Shown here piece by piece: positions 41,958 to 50,156 of a stretch of 64,000 bases of DNA. Source of the DNA: Halanaerobium hydrogeniformans (GTDB taxonomy: Bacteria > Bacillota > Halanaerobiia > Halanaerobiales > Halanaerobiaceae); contig NC_014654.1 of the NCBI RefSeq assembly GCF_000166415.1, forward strand, positions 744,001-808,000, in the 5' to 3' direction. Under the pieces are notes generated by a model. The model was not told the DNA's origin and did not search any database. It was given only the letters and a program-made list of their open reading frames with translations. The position numbers were made by a program, and so were the translations under genes. The stretch's first letter is position 1. Each line of letters starts with the position of its first letter.

Positions 41958-43844
41958 TTGTTGCAAAATAAATTAGAGCAGAGGGTTAGGTATTTTTCCT
42001 TAATTCTCTTTTTAGCTTTTTTAATCAAATATAATTATTTAATGTTCCATATTTTTCAAACTCCATCTGTTATATCACTGGGTTTGAGAAATATAATTTT
42101 TGCTTATTTTTATATCAACTTCATTGAGCCTCTGCTAGTTTATAAAAGATCTCGGCAGAGGTTATTTATACTTGTCATTATTTTCACCACTTTTTTCTTT
42201 AGCAACTACTTTTACAACCGTTATTTTGGTAATTTTTTAAGTGTGAGTGATATAATGTCTGCAGAAGGTCTGGGAACTTTTTCCCTTTATGAAGTTCTTT
42301 TCAGACATATTATTAGATATAGAGATGTTGTATTTATTCTTGATATTATCATCCTCGGTTTTTTAGGATTTAGTTATTTACCTGATTTTAAATTTATCAA
42401 AGATCCACAGCGTATTTTTAAAAATGCTGCCAGTGATAAAAAAATGGCTATGTTAATAATCGTACTTTTAATAGTGGTTCAGTTATTCACAGCTTCATTA
42501 ATCTTTAATGGAGCTCAGCCAAACAGACTTTATCAGATTGGAAGCGGGAGTTTTGTTTCAGTCCATGGTCTAAGTTCATTTTATGCTGTTGATAGTTATA
42601 GTTATCTGCAGCGCCAGAAACAAGCAACTCCTGAATTAGAAGATATGCCCTATTACAGGAGGAGGGAACAATTAAGTGATATAGAAAAACTACCTGAGAA
42701 TACAAATGTTATCATGATTCAGGTAGAATCACTTGATGAAAGAATAATTAATTTTACCCAGGAAGGAAAAGAAGTTGTTCCGTTTTTGAATTCTTTCAAA
42801 GAAGAAAGCATATATTTTGAAGACTTTTATGCTCAAAAGGTAAATGCCAGCTTTGATGCTGATTTATCTGTTTTGACCTCTCTTTATCCGGTTAATAGGA
42901 GTTATGTTTATAGAGATATAGATTTGAGTAATTTTGCTTCATTACCAAAATTGCTAAATGAAAGAAATTATCAAACCCTTGCTTTTCACAACAACAACAA
43001 GGAATTTTTTAATCGTGGAGAAGCTTATCCAGCTTTAGGCTTTGATAATTTTTACAGCAAAGAAGATTTTAGTGAAGAAATTTTTGTGCTCCCTGAAGAA
43101 AGATCACTTGGGGTAAATGATTATGACTTTTTCAATCAGGCAGCTGAGATAATTATTGATGCTGAGCAGCAGGATGAGCCGTTTTTGGCTTTCATGATAT
43201 CACTGACCTGTCACACTCCCTTTAATTTTTATCCTGAAGATGGAGTGGATGATTTTGAAGGAGTAAACAGCAATTTTGTGCTTGATTATTTTAAATCAAT
43301 CAATTTTACTGATAGTGCTTTAGAAAACTTTTTTCAAAAATTAGAACAAGCAGGTATTTTAGATAATACTTTAGTTGTGATTTATTCTGATCATGAATCT
43401 GAAGTTGATACACCAGAATATAGTTCAGATAGGGATTTTAATCTCTGGAGAAATATTAAAAAGCCAGATCATGTTCCTTTATTTATCAGTCACCCTGATC
43501 TAGAAAGTCAAATAAGCAATAATCCCGGTACGACTACAGATCTCAGCCCAACAGTGCTAGATTTACTTGGGTTTGAGGAACTCCCTCAACAGTTTGTTGG
43601 CCGTTCACTATTTTTAGATAAAGAAGAGCCCCTGCTCTTTTTGGATGAAACTCCCAAGATCTTATATAAAGATCAGCTTTTTGTAGAAGAAATGGGTGTG
43701 TTAAATAAAGTAGGTTATCTTGAAGATAAAGAAAAAGAAGTAGAAATTGATCAGCAGAGAATTGCTGAAATGGAAGGGATAATCCGCTATATGCGGAGAA
43801 TTTTTGGAGTTCATGAAGGAGAGATTTTTAGGGAGGTGGAATAA
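41958..43844 (+). CDS. LtaS-like phosphoglycerol transferase (sulfatase fold)
   Basis: Membrane enzyme, 628 residues: about five N-terminal helices, then an external alkaline-phosphatase/sulfatase domain from about residue 250 (NVIMIQVESLDERII). LTA synthases polymerise glycerol phosphate from phosphatidylglycerol. The nucleophile region reads VNASFDADLSVLTSLYP, where LtaS has a GKTSDSEF-type motif. The catalytic Thr is therefore aligned with Ser. Metal site VIYSDHESEVD is present. TTG start after AAAGGAGGT. Coupled to the GDPD gene. If the cell has an outer membrane the product may be another glycerophosphate-decorated polymer. Confidence 0.87.
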   Translation: MLQNKLEQRVRYFSLILFLAFLIKYNYLMFHIFQTPSVISLGLRNIIFAYFYINFIEPLLVYKRSRQRLFILVIIFTTFFFSNYFYNRYFGNFLSVSDIMSAEGLGTFSLYEVLFRHIIRYRDVVFILDIIILGFLGFSYLPDFKFIKDPQRIFKNAASDKKMAMLIIVLLIVVQLFTASLIFNGAQPNRLYQIGSGSFVSVHGLSSFYAVDSYSYLQRQKQATPELEDMPYYRRREQLSDIEKLPENTNVIMIQVESLDERIINFTQEGKEVVPFLNSFKEESIYFEDFYAQKVNASFDADLSVLTSLYPVNRSYVYRDIDLSNFASLPKLLNERNYQTLAFHNNNKEFFNRGEAYPALGFDNFYSKEDFSEEIFVLPEERSLGVNDYDFFNQAAEIIIDAEQQDEPFLAFMISLTCHTPFNFYPEDGVDDFEGVNSNFVLDYFKSINFTDSALENFFQKLEQAGILDNTLVVIYSDHESEVDTPEYSSDRDFNLWRNIKKPDHVPLFISHPDLESQISNNPGTTTDLSPTVLDLLGFEELPQQFVGRSLFLDKEEPLLFLDETPKILYKDQLFVEEMGVLNKVGYLEDKEKEVEIDQQRIAEMEGIIRYMRRIFGVHEGEIFREVE

Positions 43845-44828
43845 ATTAAAAAATATCTAATAATAATTGCCATTGTTTTAATAGTGGCATTTATATATTT
43901 CGAATTTTATTATTTAATCCGTCCTTCTAGACTGGGAAAAGAAATTATTGAGAAATATAATTTTGATTATCCTGTTTTAATTGCTCACCGAGGTTCTTCT
44001 TATGAGGCTCCTGAATCAACAGAACCTGCCATGAAAAAATCTGTTCAAAGTGGTATCGACTATATAGAAATGGATGTACAGAGAACAAAAGATGGAGAGT
44101 TGGTTATCTTCCATGATCAAGAACTCTTAAGATTAACCGATGCAGCTGAGGTTTTTCCTGAGCGTGATAACTACAGATTCAGGAATTTTACCCTGGAAGA
44201 ATTAAGAAAACTTGATTATGGCAGCTGGTTTAATGAAGCCTACCCTGATCGAGCCAGAGATGAATATGAGGGTTTAGACATCTTAACTTTAGAAGAGGTA
44301 ATTGAGATTGTTGATCCTGTAAATACTGGGGTGGGACTGGCAATAGAGTTGAAAAGTCCTTACCTTTATCAGGATATTGAAAAAGAAATAATTGAACTAT
44401 TAAATGAAAAAGAAATATATGAAGATGAAGAATTAGCTCCCAGGGTTCTTTTTCTTTCCTTTTCACCTGCCAGTTTAGAGAGATTGGGAGAGTTGAGACC
44501 AGAATCCCCAAGGCTGCTTTTAACCAGCAGTAATGTAGCTACTAAATGGCGTTGGGAGGGCTGGCTTAATTTAACTGAAGAGGTTGCAGAAGGAATTGGA
44601 CCGAAAGGACATGTCTCTCTGCCCTGGTATATAGGTGCAGCTCATAGAAGAGGGCTGTTTGTATTTCCTTATGTTATTAATCATTCCTGGCAGATAAAAG
44701 TATTGACCTGGTTTAGTGCAGATGGCTATATTACAGACCGACCAGAGCTGCTTAATAACTTTTTTGACAGGGCCAGAGAAATCAGTGAAAGAACTGAAGA
44801 ATTTGGTGAAGAAATGTTTTCTGATTAA
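43845..44828 (+). CDS. Membrane-anchored glycerophosphodiester phosphodiesterase
   Basis: Hydrolyses glycerophosphodiesters to glycerol 3-phosphate and alcohol. The GDPD barrel has VLIAHRGSSYEAPESTEPA (catalytic His/Arg and Glu), DYIEMDVQRTKDGELVIFHD (metal Glu/Asp and second His) and LAIELKSPY. The only well-placed start is ATT 43845, directly after the LtaS-like stop and 6 bases after GGGAGGTGG. That adds the N-terminal helix KKYLIIIAIVLIVAFIYF. GTG 43884 lacks a ribosome site and would cut the helix in half. Role: releasing or recycling glycerol phosphate near the LtaS-like product. Confidence 0.86.
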   Translation: MKKYLIIIAIVLIVAFIYFEFYYLIRPSRLGKEIIEKYNFDYPVLIAHRGSSYEAPESTEPAMKKSVQSGIDYIEMDVQRTKDGELVIFHDQELLRLTDAAEVFPERDNYRFRNFTLEELRKLDYGSWFNEAYPDRARDEYEGLDILTLEEVIEIVDPVNTGVGLAIELKSPYLYQDIEKEIIELLNEKEIYEDEELAPRVLFLSFSPASLERLGELRPESPRLLLTSSNVATKWRWEGWLNLTEEVAEGIGPKGHVSLPWYIGAAHRRGLFVFPYVINHSWQIKVLTWFSADGYITDRPELLNNFFDRAREISERTEEFGEEMFSD

Positions 44829-44949
44829 TTCTTAATTTTTATGGAAATCAAAGTTGTTTTTGTGATATAATTTATTGAGTAAGAAATTTATTAATTATAA
44901 ATGTTTTTTGAGCAAAAAGCTGAATTTTTTTCAGGTTTAAAGGAGTTTT

Positions 44950-44967
44950 ATGAAAATTTTTGCCTGA
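44950..44967 (+). other. Five-codon upstream ORF before butanol dehydrogenase
   Basis: AAAGGAG, TTTT, ATG AAA ATT TTT GCC TGA (MKIFA). It overlaps an inverted repeat ATGAAAAT ... ATTTTCAT (44950-44980) and ends about 40 bases before the real ATG. Confidence 0.4.
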
Positions 44968-45007
44968 AAACATTTTCATAGAGCTATTTAAAAGGAGGCA
45001 GTTAATA

Positions 45008-46174
45008 ATGAGAAATTTTATTTATGAAAATCCTACCAAAATTATTTTTGGTAAAGATAGAGAAAAAGAAGTGGGTAAGCATACTGCAGAACACGGAACT
45101 AAGGTGCTGCTTCACTATGGTGGTGGTAGTATTGAAAAATACGGCACCTATGATGCCGTAGTTAAATCTTTAGAAGAGGCAGGTATAGAATATGTTGAGC
45201 TTGGTGGGGTTAAACCTAACCCCAGATTGGAGCTTGTTAAAAAAGGTATAGATATTGTAGAAAAAGAAAATATAGATTTCATCCTAGCTGTTGGTGGTGG
45301 TAGTGTAATTGATTCTGCTAAAACTATTGCAGTTGGCCACTATTATGATGGTGATGTCTGGGATTTCTTTGAGTCCAATGCAAAAATCAAGCAAGCTTTA
45401 GCAGTAGGGGTTGTACTAACTATTCCAGCTGCAGGTAGTGAATCAAGCACCTCAGCAGTTATCACTAAAATGGAAGGAGAGCACAAGCTCTCTATAAATT
45501 CAAAACATATTAGACCCCAATTTGCGATTATGAACCCTGAATTAACCTACACCCTTCCTGATTACCAGACAGCTGCTGGTGCAGTTGATATTATGTCCCA
45601 CATCCTGGAAAGATATTTTACAAAAACAAAAAATGTAGAATTAACAGATAGACTTTGTGAAGCTGCTTTAAAAACCATGATTACTAATACTCCACTTGTT
45701 CTAGAAGATAATGAAAATTATGCTGCCAGAGCAGAAATTATGTGGACTGGAAGTATAGCCCATAATAATCTTTTAGATACAGGTAGGATTGGTGATTGGG
45801 CTTCACATGGGATAGAACATGAGTTAAGTGCTCTTTATGATGTGGCTCATGGAGCTGGGCTTGCAGTAATTTTACCTGCCTGGATGGAGTATGTTTATGA
45901 ACATGATTTAGAACGTTTTGCCCAGTATGCGGTTAGAGTTTGGGGTGTAGATCCTGATTTTAAAGATCTTAAATGGACTGCTGAACAGGGGATAAAAAAG
46001 ACCAGAGAATTTTTCAAATCTATAGGAATGCCCCTTACACTTAAAGAATTGGGTGTACCCGGTGACCGCCTGGAAGAAATGGCTGCTAAAGTAGTTGCAG
46101 GTAAGGAAAGAGGAAGTATTGTTAAAATAGATAAAGAAGATGTTTTAAATATATATAAGAGCGTATTAAAATAA
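45008..46174 (+). CDS. Iron alcohol dehydrogenase, butanol dehydrogenase type
   Basis: Group III NAD(P)H dehydrogenase, 388 residues, of the BdhA/YugJ branch. It begins MRNFIYENPTKIIFGKD. The cofactor loop is LAVGGGSVIDSAKTIAVG, with PAAGSESS. Iron ligand regions are AAGAVDIMSHILERYF and HGIEHELSALYDVAHGAG. ATG 45008 follows AAAGGAGGC; the longer frame opening at 44960 has no ribosome site. Reduces aldehydes to alcohols to dispose of reducing power. Not closely similar to the ADH at 25654. Confidence 0.92.
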   Translation: MRNFIYENPTKIIFGKDREKEVGKHTAEHGTKVLLHYGGGSIEKYGTYDAVVKSLEEAGIEYVELGGVKPNPRLELVKKGIDIVEKENIDFILAVGGGSVIDSAKTIAVGHYYDGDVWDFFESNAKIKQALAVGVVLTIPAAGSESSTSAVITKMEGEHKLSINSKHIRPQFAIMNPELTYTLPDYQTAAGAVDIMSHILERYFTKTKNVELTDRLCEAALKTMITNTPLVLEDNENYAARAEIMWTGSIAHNNLLDTGRIGDWASHGIEHELSALYDVAHGAGLAVILPAWMEYVYEHDLERFAQYAVRVWGVDPDFKDLKWTAEQGIKKTREFFKSIGMPLTLKELGVPGDRLEEMAAKVVAGKERGSIVKIDKEDVLNIYKSVLK

Positions 46175-46190
46175 AATTGGAGGTGTTTAA

Positions 46191-46697
46191 ATGCTGCAAA
46201 AAATATCTGCTTTTATCATCTTATTAATAGTTTGGATTATTTTTGCAGGAAGAATAACTATAGATGTATTGATAGTTGGTAGTGGCGCCTCCCTATTGGT
46301 AACCCTATTTTTTAGTGATATGCTGTTTAGAGAGGTTAAAAGAGATCTACCCTGGTACCATTATTTTCGTAAGTTATTTTTATTGTTCTTATTCATTCCA
46401 GTTTTTTTCTATGAAGCAATTTTGTCTGCTCTAAAAGTTTCTAAACATGTTTTTGAAAAAGATCCAAGTTTTAATCCGGGAATAGTAAAGGTTAAAACAG
46501 AGTTGACAGATATTACCGGCTTAAGTGTGCTGGCAAATTTAATTACCCTGACTCCGGGGACTCTAACCCTAGATTATGATAGGACAGAAAAATCATATTA
46601 TATTCACTGGATAGATGTAAAAACTTTAGAACAGGCAGAAATGAAACAGGAAATCATTGCCCGTTTTGAAAAATGGATTGGAGTGATCTTCAGATGA
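46191..46697 (+). CDS. mrpE: Mrp antiporter subunit E
   Basis: Membrane subunit of the multisubunit Na+/H+ antiporter, 168 residues with two to three N-terminal helices and a C-terminal soluble part containing DITGLSVLANLITLTPGTLTLD, the MrpE signature. First gene of an eight-gene cluster in the order E-F-G-(MbhD-like)-B-C-D-D', with overlapping starts and stops. Starts at ATG after GGAGGTG. Confidence 0.9.
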   Translation: MLQKISAFIILLIVWIIFAGRITIDVLIVGSGASLLVTLFFSDMLFREVKRDLPWYHYFRKLFLLFLFIPVFFYEAILSALKVSKHVFEKDPSFNPGIVKVKTELTDITGLSVLANLITLTPGTLTLDYDRTEKSYYIHWIDVKTLEQAEMKQEIIARFEKWIGVIFR

Positions 46698-46951
46698 TAC
46701 TTGGATTGGCAATATTTTTTACAACGCTTTCAATTATAGTATCTTACCGGGTTATTGTGGGACCTACAATTACTGACAGGTTGATCGGTGCAGATACAAT
46801 AGGAATATTTATGTCCCTTGTAATGTTGATGATTGCCCTACATTTTGATTTATTTTTACTGGTAGATATCGTTTTAGCCTATGCAATACTGCTTTTTGTT
46901 GATATGTTGATTTATGCCAAATACTTTGAACATGGGGAGTTGTATAGATGA
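46694..46951 (+). CDS. mrpF: Mrp antiporter subunit F
   Basis: About 85-residue membrane subunit with three helices. VGPTITDRLIGADTIG is the family signature. ATG 46694 overlaps the mrpE stop (ATGA) and has GGAGTGAT upstream; an in-frame ATG 21 bases earlier lacks a ribosome site. Stop overlaps mrpG. Confidence 0.9.
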   Translation: MILGLAIFFTTLSIIVSYRVIVGPTITDRLIGADTIGIFMSLVMLMIALHFDLFLLVDIVLAYAILLFVDMLIYAKYFEHGELYR

Positions 46952-47313
46952 TGTCAATCAGGTTAATAGCCGCATATTTTTTGATGTATTCTGGGGCAGG
47001 TTTTGCCCTGATAACGGTGCTTGGATTGCTGCGTTTTCCTGACGTATATACCAGAATTCATGCCGGGGCTGTGGTTTTAACAATTTCTGCTGTGCTGGTG
47101 ACTATGGGGACTGCAGTGTATGTCTGGGAATTCTTTTTAAGTGCTAAAATAGTATTGATTGGAGTATTTTTTCTCTTTTCAAACCCGATGGCTACTCATG
47201 CAATAGCAAGGGCGTCTTATCATCGTGAGGTTGCATTACCAAAAGAATATGCAATTGATGCCTATTCTGAATACTTAGGGAGAGATTATGATGACAGCAA
47301 CAGTAATTCTTGA
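46948..47313 (+). CDS. mrpG: Mrp antiporter subunit G
   Basis: 121-residue membrane subunit with three helices. LGLLRFPDVYTRIHAGA and FFLFSNPMATHAIARASYH are the family hallmarks. Overlaps mrpF by 4 bases and the next gene by 26. Confidence 0.9.
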   Translation: MMSIRLIAAYFLMYSGAGFALITVLGLLRFPDVYTRIHAGAVVLTISAVLVTMGTAVYVWEFFLSAKIVLIGVFFLFSNPMATHAIARASYHREVALPKEYAIDAYSEYLGRDYDDSNSNS

Positions 47314-47542
47314 AAATTTATTGCTTGTATTTTTGGTTTTATGTGCTGTAATGGCAGTCAGATTTGATGAAGAATTAATTTCTATAATATTTTTGTCGAC
47401 ATTTTCTATAGTTTTAACAGCACTTTATCTACTACATAGAGCTGCTGATGTTGCATTAGCAGAAGCAGTTATTGGAGCAGGTTTAAGTACTGCAATTTTT
47501 ATGAGTGCAATCAGTCAGATCAGACATGGTGATTCCGACTGA
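47288..47542 (+). CDS. MbhD-like subunit (DUF4040, part of split MrpA)
   Basis: 84 residues, three helices, with FSIVLTALYLLHRAADVALAEA, corresponding to the DUF4040/MbhD segment found inside MrpA of Bacillus. Here it is a separate gene, as in membrane-bound hydrogenase and archaeal Mrp clusters. Confidence 0.82.
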   Translation: MMTATVILENLLLVFLVLCAVMAVRFDEELISIIFLSTFSIVLTALYLLHRAADVALAEAVIGAGLSTAIFMSAISQIRHGDSD

Positions 47543-47565
47543 AATTCAGCCGGAGGTGAAAAAAT

Positions 47566-48285
47566 TTGCATAAATATTTTAAAAAAACATTGGTTATTTC
47601 AGTTTTTATATTAACAGCAATTGCTTTATATGAAAATTTTTCCCTGGTACCTGAATATACAGGTCTTGAGCTTGGAGTTTCTGACTACATTATCAGCTCA
47701 GGCTTAAGTGATACAGGTTCACTAAATTTAATTACAGCTGTACTTTATGATTATAGAGCTTTTGATTCACTTGGAGAAAGTACGGTGATTTTTGGTGCAG
47801 TAAGTGGTATTGTTTTGATTTTATCTAGAAAGATGCTACCGGTTTCTTCACGTGGGCTTTCCTTTATAGTTAAAAGAACTTTTGGTCTGGTTACTCCTTT
47901 TATTGCCCTTTTTAGCCTTTATGTAATCACCCATGGGCATTTAAGTCCTGGTGGAGGCTTTCAGGGTGGTGTTATTTTAGCAGTTATTTCGATCATTTTC
48001 TCTATAGTTTATGGTAGTGCCTATGATTACAGGCGTTATAGTCCACAGATGAAAACTGCTTTGGAAACAGTTGGAGCTTTTACCTTTTTGGGGCTCGGAG
48101 TTGCCGGTATTTTTATGGAGGGCTTTTTCCTGAAAAATTTAGGTTTTTTAACCGCTGAAACTGGAACTTTAATTTCAGCTGGTAGTATTCCATATGTAAA
48201 CTTTGGGGTTGGAATTAAGGTTGGAGCAGGACTGGCGATAATATTTTATAGTATGATTCAAAAAACTTTTAAGGAGGATTTTTAA
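47566..48285 (+). CDS. mrpB: MbhE-MrpB fusion subunit
   Basis: 239-residue membrane protein. The first third has a single helix and DYRAFDSLGESTVIFGAVSGI, the MbhE/MrpA C-terminal motif. The second part is MrpB, with LYVITHGHLSPGGGFQGGVILA and VGIKVGAGLAIIFY. So the C-terminal piece of MrpA is joined to MrpB. A TTG start follows GGAGGTG. Confidence 0.85.
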   Translation: MHKYFKKTLVISVFILTAIALYENFSLVPEYTGLELGVSDYIISSGLSDTGSLNLITAVLYDYRAFDSLGESTVIFGAVSGIVLILSRKMLPVSSRGLSFIVKRTFGLVTPFIALFSLYVITHGHLSPGGGFQGGVILAVISIIFSIVYGSAYDYRRYSPQMKTALETVGAFTFLGLGVAGIFMEGFFLKNLGFLTAETGTLISAGSIPYVNFGVGIKVGAGLAIIFYSMIQKTFKEDF

Positions 48286-48621
48286 ATGCGAAATAATTTC
48301 ATCTTTATAATCCTCTTTATGCTGGGTTTATATGCACTGATAATGAAAACTAACCTGATAAAAAATGTAATTGGTTTAAATTTAATGGAGGCTTCAATAT
48401 TTTTCTGGGTAATTGCCTTTTCTGATGTTGGAGGAGATGTAGCAATTCATAGAATGGGAGAGGAGTTTAGCAAGTTTAATGATCCTGTACCACAGGCTCT
48501 AACTTTGACGGGAATAGTTATTGGAGCAAGTACTGCAGCTCTTTTGTTAACCTTGATCATTGAATTAAATCAGTTTACTGATACCATTGATAGAGAAAAG
48601 ATAGAGGGGTTGAATAATTGA
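48286..48621 (+). CDS. mrpC: Mrp antiporter subunit C (NuoK-like)
   Basis: 111-residue, three-helix subunit homologous to NuoK. LIKNVIGLNLMEASIFFW and PVPQALTLTGIVIGASTAAL, the latter being the MrpC/NuoK signature with a possible proton-path Glu in EAS. Starts at the base after the MrpB stop; its stop overlaps mrpD (TGATG). Confidence 0.9.
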   Translation: MRNNFIFIILFMLGLYALIMKTNLIKNVIGLNLMEASIFFWVIAFSDVGGDVAIHRMGEEFSKFNDPVPQALTLTGIVIGASTAALLLTLIIELNQFTDTIDREKIEGLNN

Positions 48622-50153
48622 TGGAGACAAGAATAATACTGCTGATTATAGTACCCCTCGGAACAGCTTTTATAATTCCTTTTATCGATTTGATTAATGC
48701 AAAGCTGAGACGACTTTTTGTTCTGCTGGGTATTTTTATTCAAATCTTTAATTTGAGTTCGATTATTGTCAATTATTATGAGCAGATTAGAGATGGAAGT
48801 TTGTTTTTACAGTACCACCTAGGTGGTTGGAGGCCACCTTTTGGTATTAATCTGGTAATGGATAATTTAAGCTTTTTGTTTTTGTTAGTAGTTAATCTAA
48901 GTTTATTTTTCATAATAATATATTCTATAGGCTATGTTGGTCATCATGAGGGGAAATTTTATGTACTTTATTTTATAATCATTGCAGCTTCTAATGGTGC
49001 AATGCTCACCGGTGATCTCTTTAATATGTATGTATTTATAGAACTTTTAACGATTGCTTCAGGTGCTTTGATTGCTTTTCAGAGGAGTCATCCAGGTAGT
49101 GAGGCTGCAATTAAATATTTATTTTATAATATTGTTGCAGGATCTTTAATCTTTTTTGGAGTTTTGTTAACTTATTTTAATCTGGGTACCCTGACAATGG
49201 CAGATGTGGCAAATAACTTTGCCTCTTTAGAAAGTGGAATCCAGCTTTTTATTATTTCAATATTTTTAACAGCTTTATTAATCAAAATGGGTGTATTTCC
49301 ATTTTTGTTCTGGCTGCCTAAAAGTTATGATTCTTCACCGGCACCCGTAACGGCTGTTTTATCTGGAGTTCTTTCTAAAATTTATCTTTACTTATTTATT
49401 CGGATGATCTGGACAGTAATAGGTTTTGAAACTATTGTGGCATTAAACTTAAATGTATTACTTTTGGATATTGCACTCTTTTCTTCCTTTTTAGGCCATG
49501 TTTTTGCCCTGCAGTCAAATAATATTAAAAGATTGCTGGGATACTCAAGTATTGGCCATATTGGGATGATTTTTGCTGTAATAATGCTCAATACTGAAGC
49601 CGGTTTTTATGGAGGGATACTCCATATTATTGCCCATATGTTTATGAAAGCTGGACTTTTTGTAGCCTGTGGTTATCTCCTGCAGTATACGGTTTCTAAT
49701 CATTACCGCGATTTTAAAGGGGTAGGGTTGAGAGATAAACCAGTTTTTATTGCTTTTATCATCCTGCTTTTAAGTATGATCGGGATGCCACCACTTTTAG
49801 GTTTTGCAAGTAAGTGGTTTATTTTAATGGCCTTTTTGGAGGCTCAAAGTTATTTTGGTGCCTTTATAGTTATTTTTGGTAGTTTGACCGCTGTAATTTA
49901 TTATCTGCGTTACATAGCAAAGGGATTTGAAGAGGTTAGGCTAACCGAAGATGATTTGAAAATGGAAGTTTTCAATCAGCCCCTGCTCTCTGTATTATAT
50001 AGGGAAAAGATTGTTAGCTTTATTACCTATGCTTATACTGCAGTAATAATATTTTTTGGCTTTGGTTTCAGATTTCTTGATATACCACTGAGAATGTCAA
50101 TTGAAAGTATTATGAATGTGGAAAGATACATAGAACTAGTGTTGGGAGGTTAA
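48621..50153 (+). CDS. mrpD: Mrp antiporter subunit D
   Basis: 510-residue proton-translocating subunit homologous to NuoL/M/N with about 14 helices. NMYVFIELLTIASGALIAF holds the conserved TM5 Glu. LIKMGVFPFLFWLPKSYDSSPAPVTAVLSG holds the key Lys and the PAPV motif (shown in part: PSPAPVTAVLSG-type). LGYSSIGHIGMI follows. ATG 48621 overlaps the mrpC stop. Confidence 0.92.
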   Translation: METRIILLIIVPLGTAFIIPFIDLINAKLRRLFVLLGIFIQIFNLSSIIVNYYEQIRDGSLFLQYHLGGWRPPFGINLVMDNLSFLFLLVVNLSLFFIIIYSIGYVGHHEGKFYVLYFIIIAASNGAMLTGDLFNMYVFIELLTIASGALIAFQRSHPGSEAAIKYLFYNIVAGSLIFFGVLLTYFNLGTLTMADVANNFASLESGIQLFIISIFLTALLIKMGVFPFLFWLPKSYDSSPAPVTAVLSGVLSKIYLYLFIRMIWTVIGFETIVALNLNVLLLDIALFSSFLGHVFALQSNNIKRLLGYSSIGHIGMIFAVIMLNTEAGFYGGILHIIAHMFMKAGLFVACGYLLQYTVSNHYRDFKGVGLRDKPVFIAFIILLLSMIGMPPLLGFASKWFILMAFLEAQSYFGAFIVIFGSLTAVIYYLRYIAKGFEEVRLTEDDLKMEVFNQPLLSVLYREKIVSFITYAYTAVIIFFGFGFRFLDIPLRMSIESIMNVERYIELVLGG

Positions 50154-50156
50154 ACA

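Noticed and set aside
44960-46174. Long form of butanol dehydrogenase starting at 44960
   Set aside because: It lacks an RBS and adds 16 residues unlike the family; ATG 45008 after AAAGGAGGC fits.
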